Below are positions 1 through 7,644 of a stretch of 39,416 bases of DNA, one piece after another (the first letter of the stretch is position 1; every line of letters starts with the position of its first letter). Under the pieces are notes generated by a model. That model did not search any database. It worked only from the letters and a program-made list of their open reading frames with translations, and had not been told where the DNA came from. Position numbers and translations under genes: made by a program. Source of the DNA: a virus; IMG/VR virus record IMGVR_UViG_3300028800_000036, positions 1 to 39,416 of that record, one strand, 5' to 3'.

Positions 1-127
1 CACCGCCCGATGAAGCGATAGTGATTCCCTGTCCAGACTGAGTGAGAGTGACGTTAGAACCAGGCAATAATTGCACTGCGCCAGTGATCGGAGTCCCGCC
101 AGTAGAAGTGCTGGAAACAGAAAGGAC
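1..127. repeat. 127-bp terminal repeat, left copy (circular overlap)
   Basis: These 127 bases are identical to the last 127 bases (39290-39416). The repeat lies inside a coding gene that reads continuously through the junction once the ends are merged. A length of exactly 127 equals a common maximum assembler k-mer, so I read it as circular-assembly overlap and not as a packaged terminal repeat. Confidence 0.95.
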
Positions 128-295
128 ACCCGTGTTAGTGACAGTGACATTGCCGGACGAACCGCCGCCTGAGATTCCGGTTCCAGCCGTGACTCCGGTT
201 ATAGTTCCGGAGCCGCCTCCCGCTTGGACAATAATGTTCCCGGCAAAAGCCGTGGAACCCGCGAGCATTAAAATGGCGAACAATATTTTTTTCAT
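1..295 (-). CDS. Secreted-type tail fibre/spike protein, N-terminal part (gene crosses the contig junction)
   Basis: This is the 5' part of a 284-codon gene that starts at ATG 293-295 and continues, after circular joining, at 39289 down to 38730. The start has a good Shine-Dalgarno site (AAGGAG) just after the stop of the upstream fibre gene (306-308). The N-terminus is a textbook Sec signal peptide: MKK, a hydrophobic core ILFAILMLAG, then an STAFA|G cleavage site. A Gly/Ser/Thr-rich low-complexity stretch with NVTVTN-like segments follows, as in fibre stems. The frame matches the right-hand part exactly. Fibre-type function is inferred from composition and position between two other fibre-like genes; no catalytic motif is seen. 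Confidence 0.85.
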   Translation of the reverse strand, partial: MKKILFAILMLAGSTAFAGNIIVQAGGGSGTITGVTAGTGISGGGSSGNVTVTNTGVLSVSSTSTGGTPITGAVQLLPGSNVTLTQSGQGITIASSGG

Positions 296-305
296 GTCAT
301 TCTCC

Positions 306-2054
306 TTAATTACAGTACCACGTCGAGTTTAACCGTTTAGCAAAAGCTCCACTTCCTGATCCAGCACACACGCAAGCCGCTGAAATAACACCGACACAAG
401 TGGCCGGAGTCGTTACAGTACAGTCGGGGCAATATTGAAATGTGCCATTGGGTGCAGGTCCTAGGGTCGAAAAATTCTGTCCATTAAATGCGGTTGTCGT
501 AACTGTCACTTGTCCTGTAATTGTCATGCTCGATACGATCTGAAGTCCACTAGCAAGAGCTTCTACGATTGATCCATTATTGTAGGTTTCCGTTGAAACA
601 TAGAATGTCCCCGAAGAAACATCTAAAGCCGTTCCTGACTGAAACACCATCGTCGAGAACCCAATATAAGTCATGGATGAAATGCCGTTGAAACTGACCG
701 AGCTGGCATCGACTGTTTCAAGGTTTGTGCCGCCGAAAGATCCCGCATTATTGAATTGCATCTGTGTGGAAACACCGCCAGGAGTACCGCCGCCGCCGCT
801 CCCAGTCCCGCCATCAACGATTGCGCCGTTGGTGCTACTAAACGTAGCGTAATGGCCTACGGTCACACTCGCACTCGATCCGACTAGTCCGTATTTATTG
901 CCGTCGGGAGGAATGAAGTACGGATACCCCGTAGCCGTGAGCGTTAGACCCCCTGCCGACAGAGCCGTTGCTGTGATGCTAGAGACCGTCATCGTTGTGA
1001 CGATAATTTGACTGGTCCCGAGAGTAATGAACGAAGTCCCGTTGATCGTATTGGTCGCAACGGCAGAATAATACCCGAAGTTGTTCTGGGTCGAGGCGAT
1101 GATCGAGCCGCCTGTTGAGCCACCGCCACCTCCACCTGGACATGCCGATATTGAAAGATTCCCAGATCCATCAGACTGCCAACAACCAGAAGCATCTGCC
1201 GATGGTAGATTCCAGGTTGTTCCACTCAAGGAAGTACCCGCCGGAGCGCGAAGACCAACATACTGTGAAGTTCCAACGCTTGTTCCTGCGAAAGCTAATA
1301 CGCCAGTCGTTGCGGCATCACTTGATGGCACTATGGCAAAGGGAACTCCGTTTATTTGCTTCATAACAAAGACTTGTCTTCCATTCGTCTGAGAAGCATA
1401 AGGGGAATAAAAAGTTAAGTTTGGCCCGCGAGTAAGAGAGACAACAAATCCAGGACCATTCAAGGCATTTATTCCCTCTGATCCGTTGTACCAGAACAAT
1501 GATCCCTGAGCATTTGTTCCAGATGTTGGTACAGCCAAATTGAAACTATTTACAGGGTCAATACTTTGTAAAGAGTTAGTTAACATTGACTGCGTAACCG
1601 TCATGCTCGAAATGGTGGCGGTGGACATGTTTATGGCTTCACCTGGAACGAATAAAGGAGAGTTTTGAATATAGTTCGATGATCCAGGGGCAAGTGATGT
1701 ACTTGTCACTACTGTGGACCAGAAGGGAGACGCAGAAGATCCAGCGGTCGTAAAAACTTGACCGGAAGTCCCTGGAGTAAGACCCGTCAAAGTGGTTGTT
1801 GAGCCAGAAAGCGCATAAAATGGCGCGGAATATTGAGGGGCCGCCAAAATCGTTCCGTTTGTTGATCCCCCGCCAGTTCCGCCACCGGACCCCGTATTAA
1901 CCGTACTATCTAAAATCTGCCAGTTTGTGTTCTGGTACTGACCCCAATTCGGAGAACCGACCGCCGGAAGGTAAAGGCCAAGGCGGTTGGTCTGTTGAAC
2001 CCCCCACCCTAAAGAAGATAAGCCCAGGAGGGCGATAGCTAATAATTTTTTCAT
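306..2054 (-). CDS. Tail fibre-like protein with N-terminal signal peptide
   Basis: A 582-residue protein. Residues 1-18 look like a signal peptide (MKKLLAIALLGLSSLGWG). Next comes a module typical of phage fibre N-termini (LGLYLPAVGSPNWGQYQNTN, then NWQILDS). The middle is long, Gly/Ser/Thr-rich and beta-prone, with MQFNNAGSFGG and repeated SSMT/VSS segments. The C-terminus is Cys-rich (CPDCTVTTPATC, then GAFAKRLNSTWYC), resembling small C-terminal domains of environmental phage fibres. The start ATG overlaps the stop of the upstream ejection-type gene (ATGA), so it belongs to the late operon. A receptor-binding role is inferred. The signal peptide is odd for a protein that would assemble on virions in the cytoplasm. 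Confidence 0.8.
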   Translation of the reverse strand: MKKLLAIALLGLSSLGWGVQQTNRLGLYLPAVGSPNWGQYQNTNWQILDSTVNTGSGGGTGGGSTNGTILAAPQYSAPFYALSGSTTTLTGLTPGTSGQVFTTAGSSASPFWSTVVTSTSLAPGSSNYIQNSPLFVPGEAINMSTATISSMTVTQSMLTNSLQSIDPVNSFNLAVPTSGTNAQGSLFWYNGSEGINALNGPGFVVSLTRGPNLTFYSPYASQTNGRQVFVMKQINGVPFAIVPSSDAATTGVLAFAGTSVGTSQYVGLRAPAGTSLSGTTWNLPSADASGCWQSDGSGNLSISACPGGGGGGSTGGSIIASTQNNFGYYSAVATNTINGTSFITLGTSQIIVTTMTVSSITATALSAGGLTLTATGYPYFIPPDGNKYGLVGSSASVTVGHYATFSSTNGAIVDGGTGSGGGGTPGGVSTQMQFNNAGSFGGTNLETVDASSVSFNGISSMTYIGFSTMVFQSGTALDVSSGTFYVSTETYNNGSIVEALASGLQIVSSMTITGQVTVTTTAFNGQNFSTLGPAPNGTFQYCPDCTVTTPATCVGVISAACVCAGSGSGAFAKRLNSTWYCN

Positions 2055-3469
2055 TGTGTTGCCCTCGCATATTCAGGATCAGTTTGTCTTAAAACATAAT
2101 CGGTCATAGCCAAATTCTGTGGTCCTTTCTTCGCCGCCGCTTCTAACATACCGCCCCACTTTGCCATTGCAGGGCCGCCTCTTACCAACTTTGCCGCTAA
2201 TTCTGGCTTAATCTGCTGTACCGCCGAATAAGCCATAGCGCGAATAGGCGCACCACGAAGGGCCGCCCGTTGCGGTGAAGGAGAATTACCACCAGAAGTA
2301 GCACCAGAGGCCGCTGGACCTTTTAAATCTCCCTCCATCTTCGAGTACAAGGTATATCGCTTGTTTGCGTCTAAAAGTTTCGCTTTAAGGTCTGGTCTTC
2401 CCATAGTCTCTGAGAAATCATTTACCATCTTTTCTTGGGTATCAGCTAAGTGCCCATAAATGTCAGAAGCCGCATTAAATCGTGCAGAATTCGGAGAAGA
2501 ATTCATGTCTTTCCCAACGTCCTGCATTTCGGTGTGAACATCATCTAAAGATAAACGACCGCCATTCTCTTCGGCTTTCTTAGCCAATGAGTTATAAGTC
2601 TCGCGCCAAAACCTAGACATTTGCTTGATACCACTCCTTGCAGAACCTTGAAGCTCATTAGCGGTGTCTAAAACCTCTTTCAAAATTGGGTTTGCTTGAA
2701 CATGAATGGGATCGTCAACGTCGTCATAGACACCAGTCGCTTTATTTGTCGCTCGTATTTCATCTCGGACTGAGCCAATATCTTGCCCTGCCAAATCTTT
2801 GGATTCGCTGACCTTTTGAAGCCTATCTCCGATATCTTGCCCAACACCACCAACAACGCCTTCGTTGACCATTCTCTTACCGAGCTGAGTACGAACATCG
2901 GCAACGTTCGGCGTATTTCCGGCTTTCCTAATTCCTGCCTCTGCATCTTCTCCGAGCGTTTCGGGACGTATTTTCTGGACGGTCTTTCCAGACGTTTCGG
3001 CTAAGTCTGCCGCCATGTTCGCGCCTTTGTTCTCCATCCCTGTCCCTAATTTAGAGGCCAATCCTTCCTCTGGCGCAAACATCGGAGCCGCAATGCTTCC
3101 CGCCGTCATGGCGTTCTGTACAGGATGGTTAATCCATTGTTCTTTAGATCCAAGATTCTCTAGTTGTTGCGGAATTCCTTTGACTGCATCCACAACTCCA
3201 CTGCCAACAGTCTTCGCATCTTGACCAATCGGTGTGTCGGACGGATTCCCACCAGCAAGAACATCTTCAGCAGAATTAACCGCATCTTCTGGAAAGTCAT
3301 ATATCCCTTTTGCTGTTCTGATTCCAGCATTTACTGCTCCTGTTCCAACAGCCTTAGCATCAGGAATAATATTCCCTGGCAAATCAGACCAATTGCTACT
3401 AACGACAGGATCACTCTGCCATGGTTGCGCTTGAGCTGAGTCAACTACAGGATCTTCTTGCCAACCCAT
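2051..3469 (-). CDS. Putative internal virion / DNA ejection protein
   Basis: A 472-residue soluble protein, Ala/Gly-rich and largely helical, with a charged coiled-coil-like middle (about 160-370) and a basic Ala-rich C-terminus. Near the N-terminus are two short repeats (EDPVVDSAQAQPW, QSDPVVSSNW) and a Gly/Val/Ala-rich stretch that could be amphipathic. The start overlaps the upstream stop as TAATG and the end overlaps the fibre start as ATGA. It is the last of four genes between the nozzle-like gene and the fibres, where podoviruses keep internal or ejection proteins. Function rests on position and composition; no named domain is recognised. Confidence 0.6.
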   Translation of the reverse strand: MGWQEDPVVDSAQAQPWQSDPVVSSNWSDLPGNIIPDAKAVGTGAVNAGIRTAKGIYDFPEDAVNSAEDVLAGGNPSDTPIGQDAKTVGSGVVDAVKGIPQQLENLGSKEQWINHPVQNAMTAGSIAAPMFAPEEGLASKLGTGMENKGANMAADLAETSGKTVQKIRPETLGEDAEAGIRKAGNTPNVADVRTQLGKRMVNEGVVGGVGQDIGDRLQKVSESKDLAGQDIGSVRDEIRATNKATGVYDDVDDPIHVQANPILKEVLDTANELQGSARSGIKQMSRFWRETYNSLAKKAEENGGRLSLDDVHTEMQDVGKDMNSSPNSARFNAASDIYGHLADTQEKMVNDFSETMGRPDLKAKLLDANKRYTLYSKMEGDLKGPAASGATSGGNSPSPQRAALRGAPIRAMAYSAVQQIKPELAAKLVRGGPAMAKWGGMLEAAAKKGPQNLAMTDYVLRQTDPEYARATQ

Positions 3470-4533
3470 TACGATTTTCTCCGCATGGTTCCGTCGGGAG
3501 CTTTATAAATTGTCCCGGCAGGGATTGAGGTGTGATCGAAATCGCCAATTCCTCCAAGCTTTCCAAGTTTTTCAATAGCCGCTCGTTTCTCGTCATGGGT
3601 GGGGCCAACAAACGGAAAAGGGGAACCGCTGACTACTTTTTCTAATGCACCCTTTTCAGCTTCTTTTTCGCGTGTTTGCGCTTCGGCTTGTCGCGTTTTC
3701 TGGGCTTCGCCTTGAAGTCCAAGCATCCCCATTTCGTAAGCACCTTTAAGACCAAGCTCTGCCTGGGCCTTCTTCCATTCAATGCGTCCCGACTGAAGAT
3801 CGTGAATCATGGAAGCGGGTATTTTAGGAATATCAGCATCCGACGCTCCAAGTTGTTTAAGAAAACTACGGCTTGCATTCTGCTGAATCTTGCTAAAAGA
3901 AGAATTAGGATCATCCGCTTCTAAGGTCTTAGTGAGTCCGAACTTTTCCTTTCCGACTTCTGCTTGTTTCATCGGAATACCAGAAAGTTCTGCACGTCTT
4001 GCCAGTTCAACCTTATTGTTCTGCTCTAAATAGTTCGGGTTTGACCCACCTGCACGACCGAGCGCATCAGCCAAAGACGCACCGACTCCACGAATGGTGT
4101 CGCCAGTCGTAGGGGTATTGGCCTTCTGAATGAATGCCGCAAGCTCTTGAGGACTCGTGCCAAGTTCGTTCGCCGCTTGGCTCGAATAGTTCGGTGTTGC
4201 AGGAGCCGGAGCCGCTTGTGGAGGGAGCTGAGGCGGCATCTGCGGGGGCGGCTGAACAGGAGCCGCTGGCATCTGAGGTGGTGGAACCTGAACGGGAGGA
4301 GCCATCTGAGGTCGTGCCGCGCTTGGAGCAATAAGTCCAGCCCCTTGTGGTTGCAGGAACTTCATGGTTTCGTCATCTGGCTGAACGTCTCCGGCCCCTT
4401 CGTCAAACTTCTGGACCCTCTGTGTCCGTTTGGCTTCCTGAACTAAGGGATGATCCTTCTTTCCATTGGCCGCACCCATCCACCCTTTAATCTTCTCCCA
4501 TTCAGGAGAATTGGTTTCGCCTAGTTTGTTCAT
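3469..4533 (-). CDS. Putative internal virion protein, Pro-rich N-terminal half
   Basis: A 354-residue protein with a strongly Pro/Gln/Ala-rich segment at about 70-115 (repeated PPPQMP/PPQ units) and a charged helical C-terminal half. The N-terminus is Lys-rich (EWEKIKGWMGAANGKKDHP). Codons are coupled on both sides by TAATG overlaps. It sits in the middle of a block of four Gln/Ala-rich genes after the nozzle-like gene, so I infer an internal or ejected virion component. No enzymatic motif is visible; a tail-assembly chaperone or minor structural role is also possible. Confidence 0.55.
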   Translation of the reverse strand: MNKLGETNSPEWEKIKGWMGAANGKKDHPLVQEAKRTQRVQKFDEGAGDVQPDDETMKFLQPQGAGLIAPSAARPQMAPPVQVPPPQMPAAPVQPPPQMPPQLPPQAAPAPATPNYSSQAANELGTSPQELAAFIQKANTPTTGDTIRGVGASLADALGRAGGSNPNYLEQNNKVELARRAELSGIPMKQAEVGKEKFGLTKTLEADDPNSSFSKIQQNASRSFLKQLGASDADIPKIPASMIHDLQSGRIEWKKAQAELGLKGAYEMGMLGLQGEAQKTRQAEAQTREKEAEKGALEKVVSGSPFPFVGPTHDEKRAAIEKLGKLGGIGDFDHTSIPAGTIYKAPDGTMRRKS

Positions 4534-5858
4534 TAGTGGCCCCCTCTCCGCATCGTGAGCGCGTCCAAGACACCTTTGATGTCGTGGGGATGAACAGGAG
4601 GAGGAGTCATTTGCTTTTTAGCTCTCATACGGTTTAAGAAGTCCATGACCTTGTGCGGGTCTCCGTGCATAGCCGGGATTGCCGCACTCCGAGGAATAAC
4701 CATTTCGTGAGGAGAAAGAAGAGCTGGGACTTTATCGTTCTTCGGAGAATCACCGCTTTCTTCTGCTTCACCAGGTACTTCGCCACCTTCGTCCATAAGT
4801 GAAAGAGCGGAAGGAAGATCCGTTGATCCTGCGCTTGCCATAGCACCAGAAGCATCGGGAAGGGACGCGCTCGAAGATCCGGCATCAGAAGCAGTCGGAA
4901 ATGCGGAAGAGTTTCCAGAAACTCCGCCACCTGAACCCGCGCCACTGAATCCTTTACCAAGGGCCTGACTCCCGGCGTTGACTACTCCGCTTTCAAGATT
5001 TAAGAGCTGATTCCCTTGGCCTGTAGCCTGATTGGCCTGTGTTTCATTGATTCCGGCTTGGGCTCCTGCTTTTCCAAGCTGATCATTGAAAATTTCTTGG
5101 GGAAGTTGAGCATTATAAGCAGAGTAAGCGTTATTGTTCGCCGCATTGGTGTTGCTAATGTTCTGAGCATTTGAAAGGTTCTCTTCCTGAGCAATATTCT
5201 GCGCCTGAGTGTTTAGATTCGCTTCCTGTTGCTGATTAGCCGTATTGAACTGGTTGATAGCGTTCGTTGCCGCGCCGACAGTATTAGCCTGTTGGTTTTC
5301 CTGGCTCTGCAATCCACTTCCAAGGCTTCCCGCGCTCGTCAATTCATTAAGCATCTGCTGATAGGCTTGTCCGGCAGTATTCCCGGCGTTCTGGTTCGCA
5401 TTAACCGTAGCGTTCTGGTTATTCTGCATCTGTGCCGCCAGAGTTTCGCCGCCTGTTAAAGCCCCACGCGCCGCTTGGTTCTGCAAAACAGCGTCGTTAG
5501 CCCCTTTCTCTTGACTTCCAAGCTGTTGCTCGATCTGTTGCATCTGCGCGGCTTCTTCGGGATTAAGACCACCCTGCTGTGCCGCACTCAGAAGGCCAGA
5601 AATCGCGGAATCTTGGGCCTGAGTACCAGTCTGATCAATGTTCTCGCTTGCTAAAGCGTTCGGAGACTGTAAAAATGTTTGGGCCTGCTGAGGCGTGAGT
5701 TTTCCAGCTGATACGAGTTGCTGAACCTGATACTGCATCTCCTGCTGAGTCGGAGTCTGGACGTTCTGAATGGCCTGTAACGCCTTCTCTAAATCCGCAG
5801 AAGATTCTCCAGACTTACCGCCAGTCAATGTGTTCAATGTGTCATTCAGAAAGCTCAT
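4533..5858 (-). CDS. Internal/ejection-type protein with LSPHEMVIPRS motif
   Basis: A 441-residue, Gln/Asn/Ala-rich protein with low-complexity helical sequence over residues 20-300. Near the C-terminus (about 360-400) is EGGEVPG, a GDSPKNDKVPALLSPHEMVI stretch and PRSAA. This closely matches a motif (GDs..NDtvpAmLSPGEvViPRs) that recurs in uncharacterised internal or tail proteins of environmental podo- and siphoviruses. The motif is recalled from the family, not searched. The start follows the upstream stop after a short gap with an AAGGGG site, and the end couples to the next gene by TAATG. An ejection or inner-core role is inferred. Confidence 0.65.
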   Translation of the reverse strand: MSFLNDTLNTLTGGKSGESSADLEKALQAIQNVQTPTQQEMQYQVQQLVSAGKLTPQQAQTFLQSPNALASENIDQTGTQAQDSAISGLLSAAQQGGLNPEEAAQMQQIEQQLGSQEKGANDAVLQNQAARGALTGGETLAAQMQNNQNATVNANQNAGNTAGQAYQQMLNELTSAGSLGSGLQSQENQQANTVGAATNAINQFNTANQQQEANLNTQAQNIAQEENLSNAQNISNTNAANNNAYSAYNAQLPQEIFNDQLGKAGAQAGINETQANQATGQGNQLLNLESGVVNAGSQALGKGFSGAGSGGGVSGNSSAFPTASDAGSSSASLPDASGAMASAGSTDLPSALSLMDEGGEVPGEAEESGDSPKNDKVPALLSPHEMVIPRSAAIPAMHGDPHKVMDFLNRMRAKKQMTPPPVHPHDIKGVLDALTMRRGGH

Positions 5859-5875
5859 CTATATCACGCCCCTTT

Positions 5876-7234
5876 TCATTTGGCTCCGTAGCCCTGAAGT
5901 TGTTTTATCAGGGGATTTTCTTCCCCTTGAAGTGCCGCTAGTAATGCCCCGTATGCTCCCCGATCAACACCCGCCGTCGGGATTAAATCGTTCTGATATG
6001 TCTGGTTATAAGCCATTCCTAGCTGATCCGCTAGACTTTGGGCTTGTGGTTGTAAGCTCGGAATTGAACCGGGAGCCTGGAATGTTCCTGCTTGATCAAC
6101 TGTGGATTGATCAATTGGCGTAGTTCCAAGACTAGAACCAAGCAACTGCGAAAGAGCCGCTTCGGTCGCGTAATCCTGAGGAGTCGCCACACTCGAAAGA
6201 GAAGGTGCGTTTATCGGAGTTTCCGATGGAGAGCTGGGGTTATTTACATCCGTCGTGTAAATTCCGAAATTCGGAACGCTATACTGAAAATTGTTCCAGT
6301 TTTGGGCGATGTTTCCTAAAGCTTGCTGTTCCTGATTGTAGGCGGGAAGCTGTTGGTTATAAGCATTGACCTGTCCAGTTGCAGTGTTTTGTTCGTTCTG
6401 AAGTGCCTGTTCCCAGGCCGGAACTACCGCATTAGGGCCAGTCAAGAAAGAGTTTTGTACGCCCTGCGATGCCGCTAAATCGTTGGCTTTCGCTGTTGCT
6501 ATATTGGCATCTTCTGTAGTCCCAACTCCCGTTAAAGTCTGGCCCAAATTGGCATAAGGAGATTCAGCCTGGTTAATCGCTTGCGTTGCGCCTGGCGTTC
6601 CACCCAAAAGAAGCGCGTCAAGATTCTCCATACCTAACGTTGGGTTCTGTTCTTGGCCCGCCACAAGCTGAAGAATCCCAGATTGATTATTGGTGTTTGG
6701 CGTGTTCTGTTGAAATTGACTGACTTCCTGCGTCAATGGCTGTGCGTAAGCCGATGACTCAAATGATGTAGGTCCTGTATAATTGGCGTTCTCTTGAGTC
6801 TGGAACTGCTGTACATTGTTAGGGTCTTGCACGAACTGAGTAGGATTACTCGCCGCCTGATTGACGAGATCCTGATTCGGCGCGACGTTTGATGCCTGAA
6901 CAGATTGATCAAATCCCTGCTGTGCCGCATTGATATCACCCGTCACCTGCTGACCCTGATTTGAAATGTTCTGAGCAATCGCCTGGCCCATTCCTGCCGC
7001 CTGCGGAGCATTGGCTGTTAAATAGTCGGAAAGGTTCTGAACGGGCGGGGCTTTTGTTGCATTCGGAACAGACGGAGCACCTTGCGGAGACCCTGCCGCC
7101 GAAGTGTTGGCTCCTGATGAACCACCACCACCCCCGCTAGAAGTCTGCGGGAGCTGATCCATCGGCGCATTAGTCCCCGTCGCTGTCGGTTGCTGTGCGT
7201 TCGGGTCGTTCTGGGTTTCTTGGACAAAAGCCAT
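5876..7234 (-). CDS. Gln/Asn-rich putative internal virion protein
   Basis: A 452-residue protein extremely rich in Gln, Asn, Ala, Thr and Pro, with a poly-Gly/Ser linker near residues 33-46 and many NQ/QQ pairs throughout. A tyrosine-containing, more ordered C-terminus begins at about residue 390. The start overlaps the preceding stop as TAATG. Composition and order (directly after the nozzle-like gene and a 136-residue protein) fit a disordered internal or ejected protein of a short-tailed phage. No domain is recognised, so the specific role is unknown. Confidence 0.55.
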   Translation of the reverse strand: MAFVQETQNDPNAQQPTATGTNAPMDQLPQTSSGGGGGSSGANTSAAGSPQGAPSVPNATKAPPVQNLSDYLTANAPQAAGMGQAIAQNISNQGQQVTGDINAAQQGFDQSVQASNVAPNQDLVNQAASNPTQFVQDPNNVQQFQTQENANYTGPTSFESSAYAQPLTQEVSQFQQNTPNTNNQSGILQLVAGQEQNPTLGMENLDALLLGGTPGATQAINQAESPYANLGQTLTGVGTTEDANIATAKANDLAASQGVQNSFLTGPNAVVPAWEQALQNEQNTATGQVNAYNQQLPAYNQEQQALGNIAQNWNNFQYSVPNFGIYTTDVNNPSSPSETPINAPSLSSVATPQDYATEAALSQLLGSSLGTTPIDQSTVDQAGTFQAPGSIPSLQPQAQSLADQLGMAYNQTYQNDLIPTAGVDRGAYGALLAALQGEENPLIKQLQGYGAK

Positions 7235-7644
7235 TAGCAGACCCTCACGCGCAGATTGTACGTTGAACCAACAGTCAGACCATTCACAGCCGTAACGAAG
7301 ATTGTTCCTGAATCCGAATACCAGGAAATAGTGACGGCTCCAATAATTGGCTTTGTCGGATCAACGAGATTGACTGCCGCGACAATGCACTCTTGAGGAG
7401 TTCCAGAAATGGTCTGCTTAAAGCTGAACTTGTTTAAATCCGCTGTCGCTCCGGCAAGAATCTGAGCCGTGAAATACTGGCTGTTAAAGTTCTCAAAGAA
7501 CGTCAGGCCATTTTGAAGAGCTATAAAAACAGGGTCCGTAAAAAGGTTAAGAGCCGACAAGAATCGGCCCGAAAACCAATCAGGAGCCGTCTTGTAATCA
7601 GCCGGGTTAAACCGTCGTGATGTCGATGCGGGGATGTTCGCCAT
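7234..7644 (-). CDS. Small structural protein after the nozzle-like gene
   Basis: A 136-residue protein. I chose ATG 7642-7644, which overlaps the upstream stop as TAATG; a longer in-frame reading to 7695 would run inside the nozzle-like gene. The N-terminus is basic (NIPASTSRRFNPADYKTAPDW). The rest is beta-rich, with WYSDSG near residue 105 and a C-terminal VGSTYNLRVRVC strand. It ends by TAATG coupling to the Gln/Asn-rich gene. Position suggests a tail-tip or nozzle accessory protein. No family is recognised. Confidence 0.6.
   Translation of the reverse strand: MANIPASTSRRFNPADYKTAPDWFSGRFLSALNLFTDPVFIALQNGLTFFENFNSQYFTAQILAGATADLNKFSFKQTISGTPQECIVAAVNLVDPTKPIIGAVTISWYSDSGTIFVTAVNGLTVGSTYNLRVRVC

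Noticed and set aside
1-127. Biological direct terminal repeat for packaging.
   Set aside because: The length of exactly 127 bases fits an assembler k-mer and the repeat lies inside one continuous gene.
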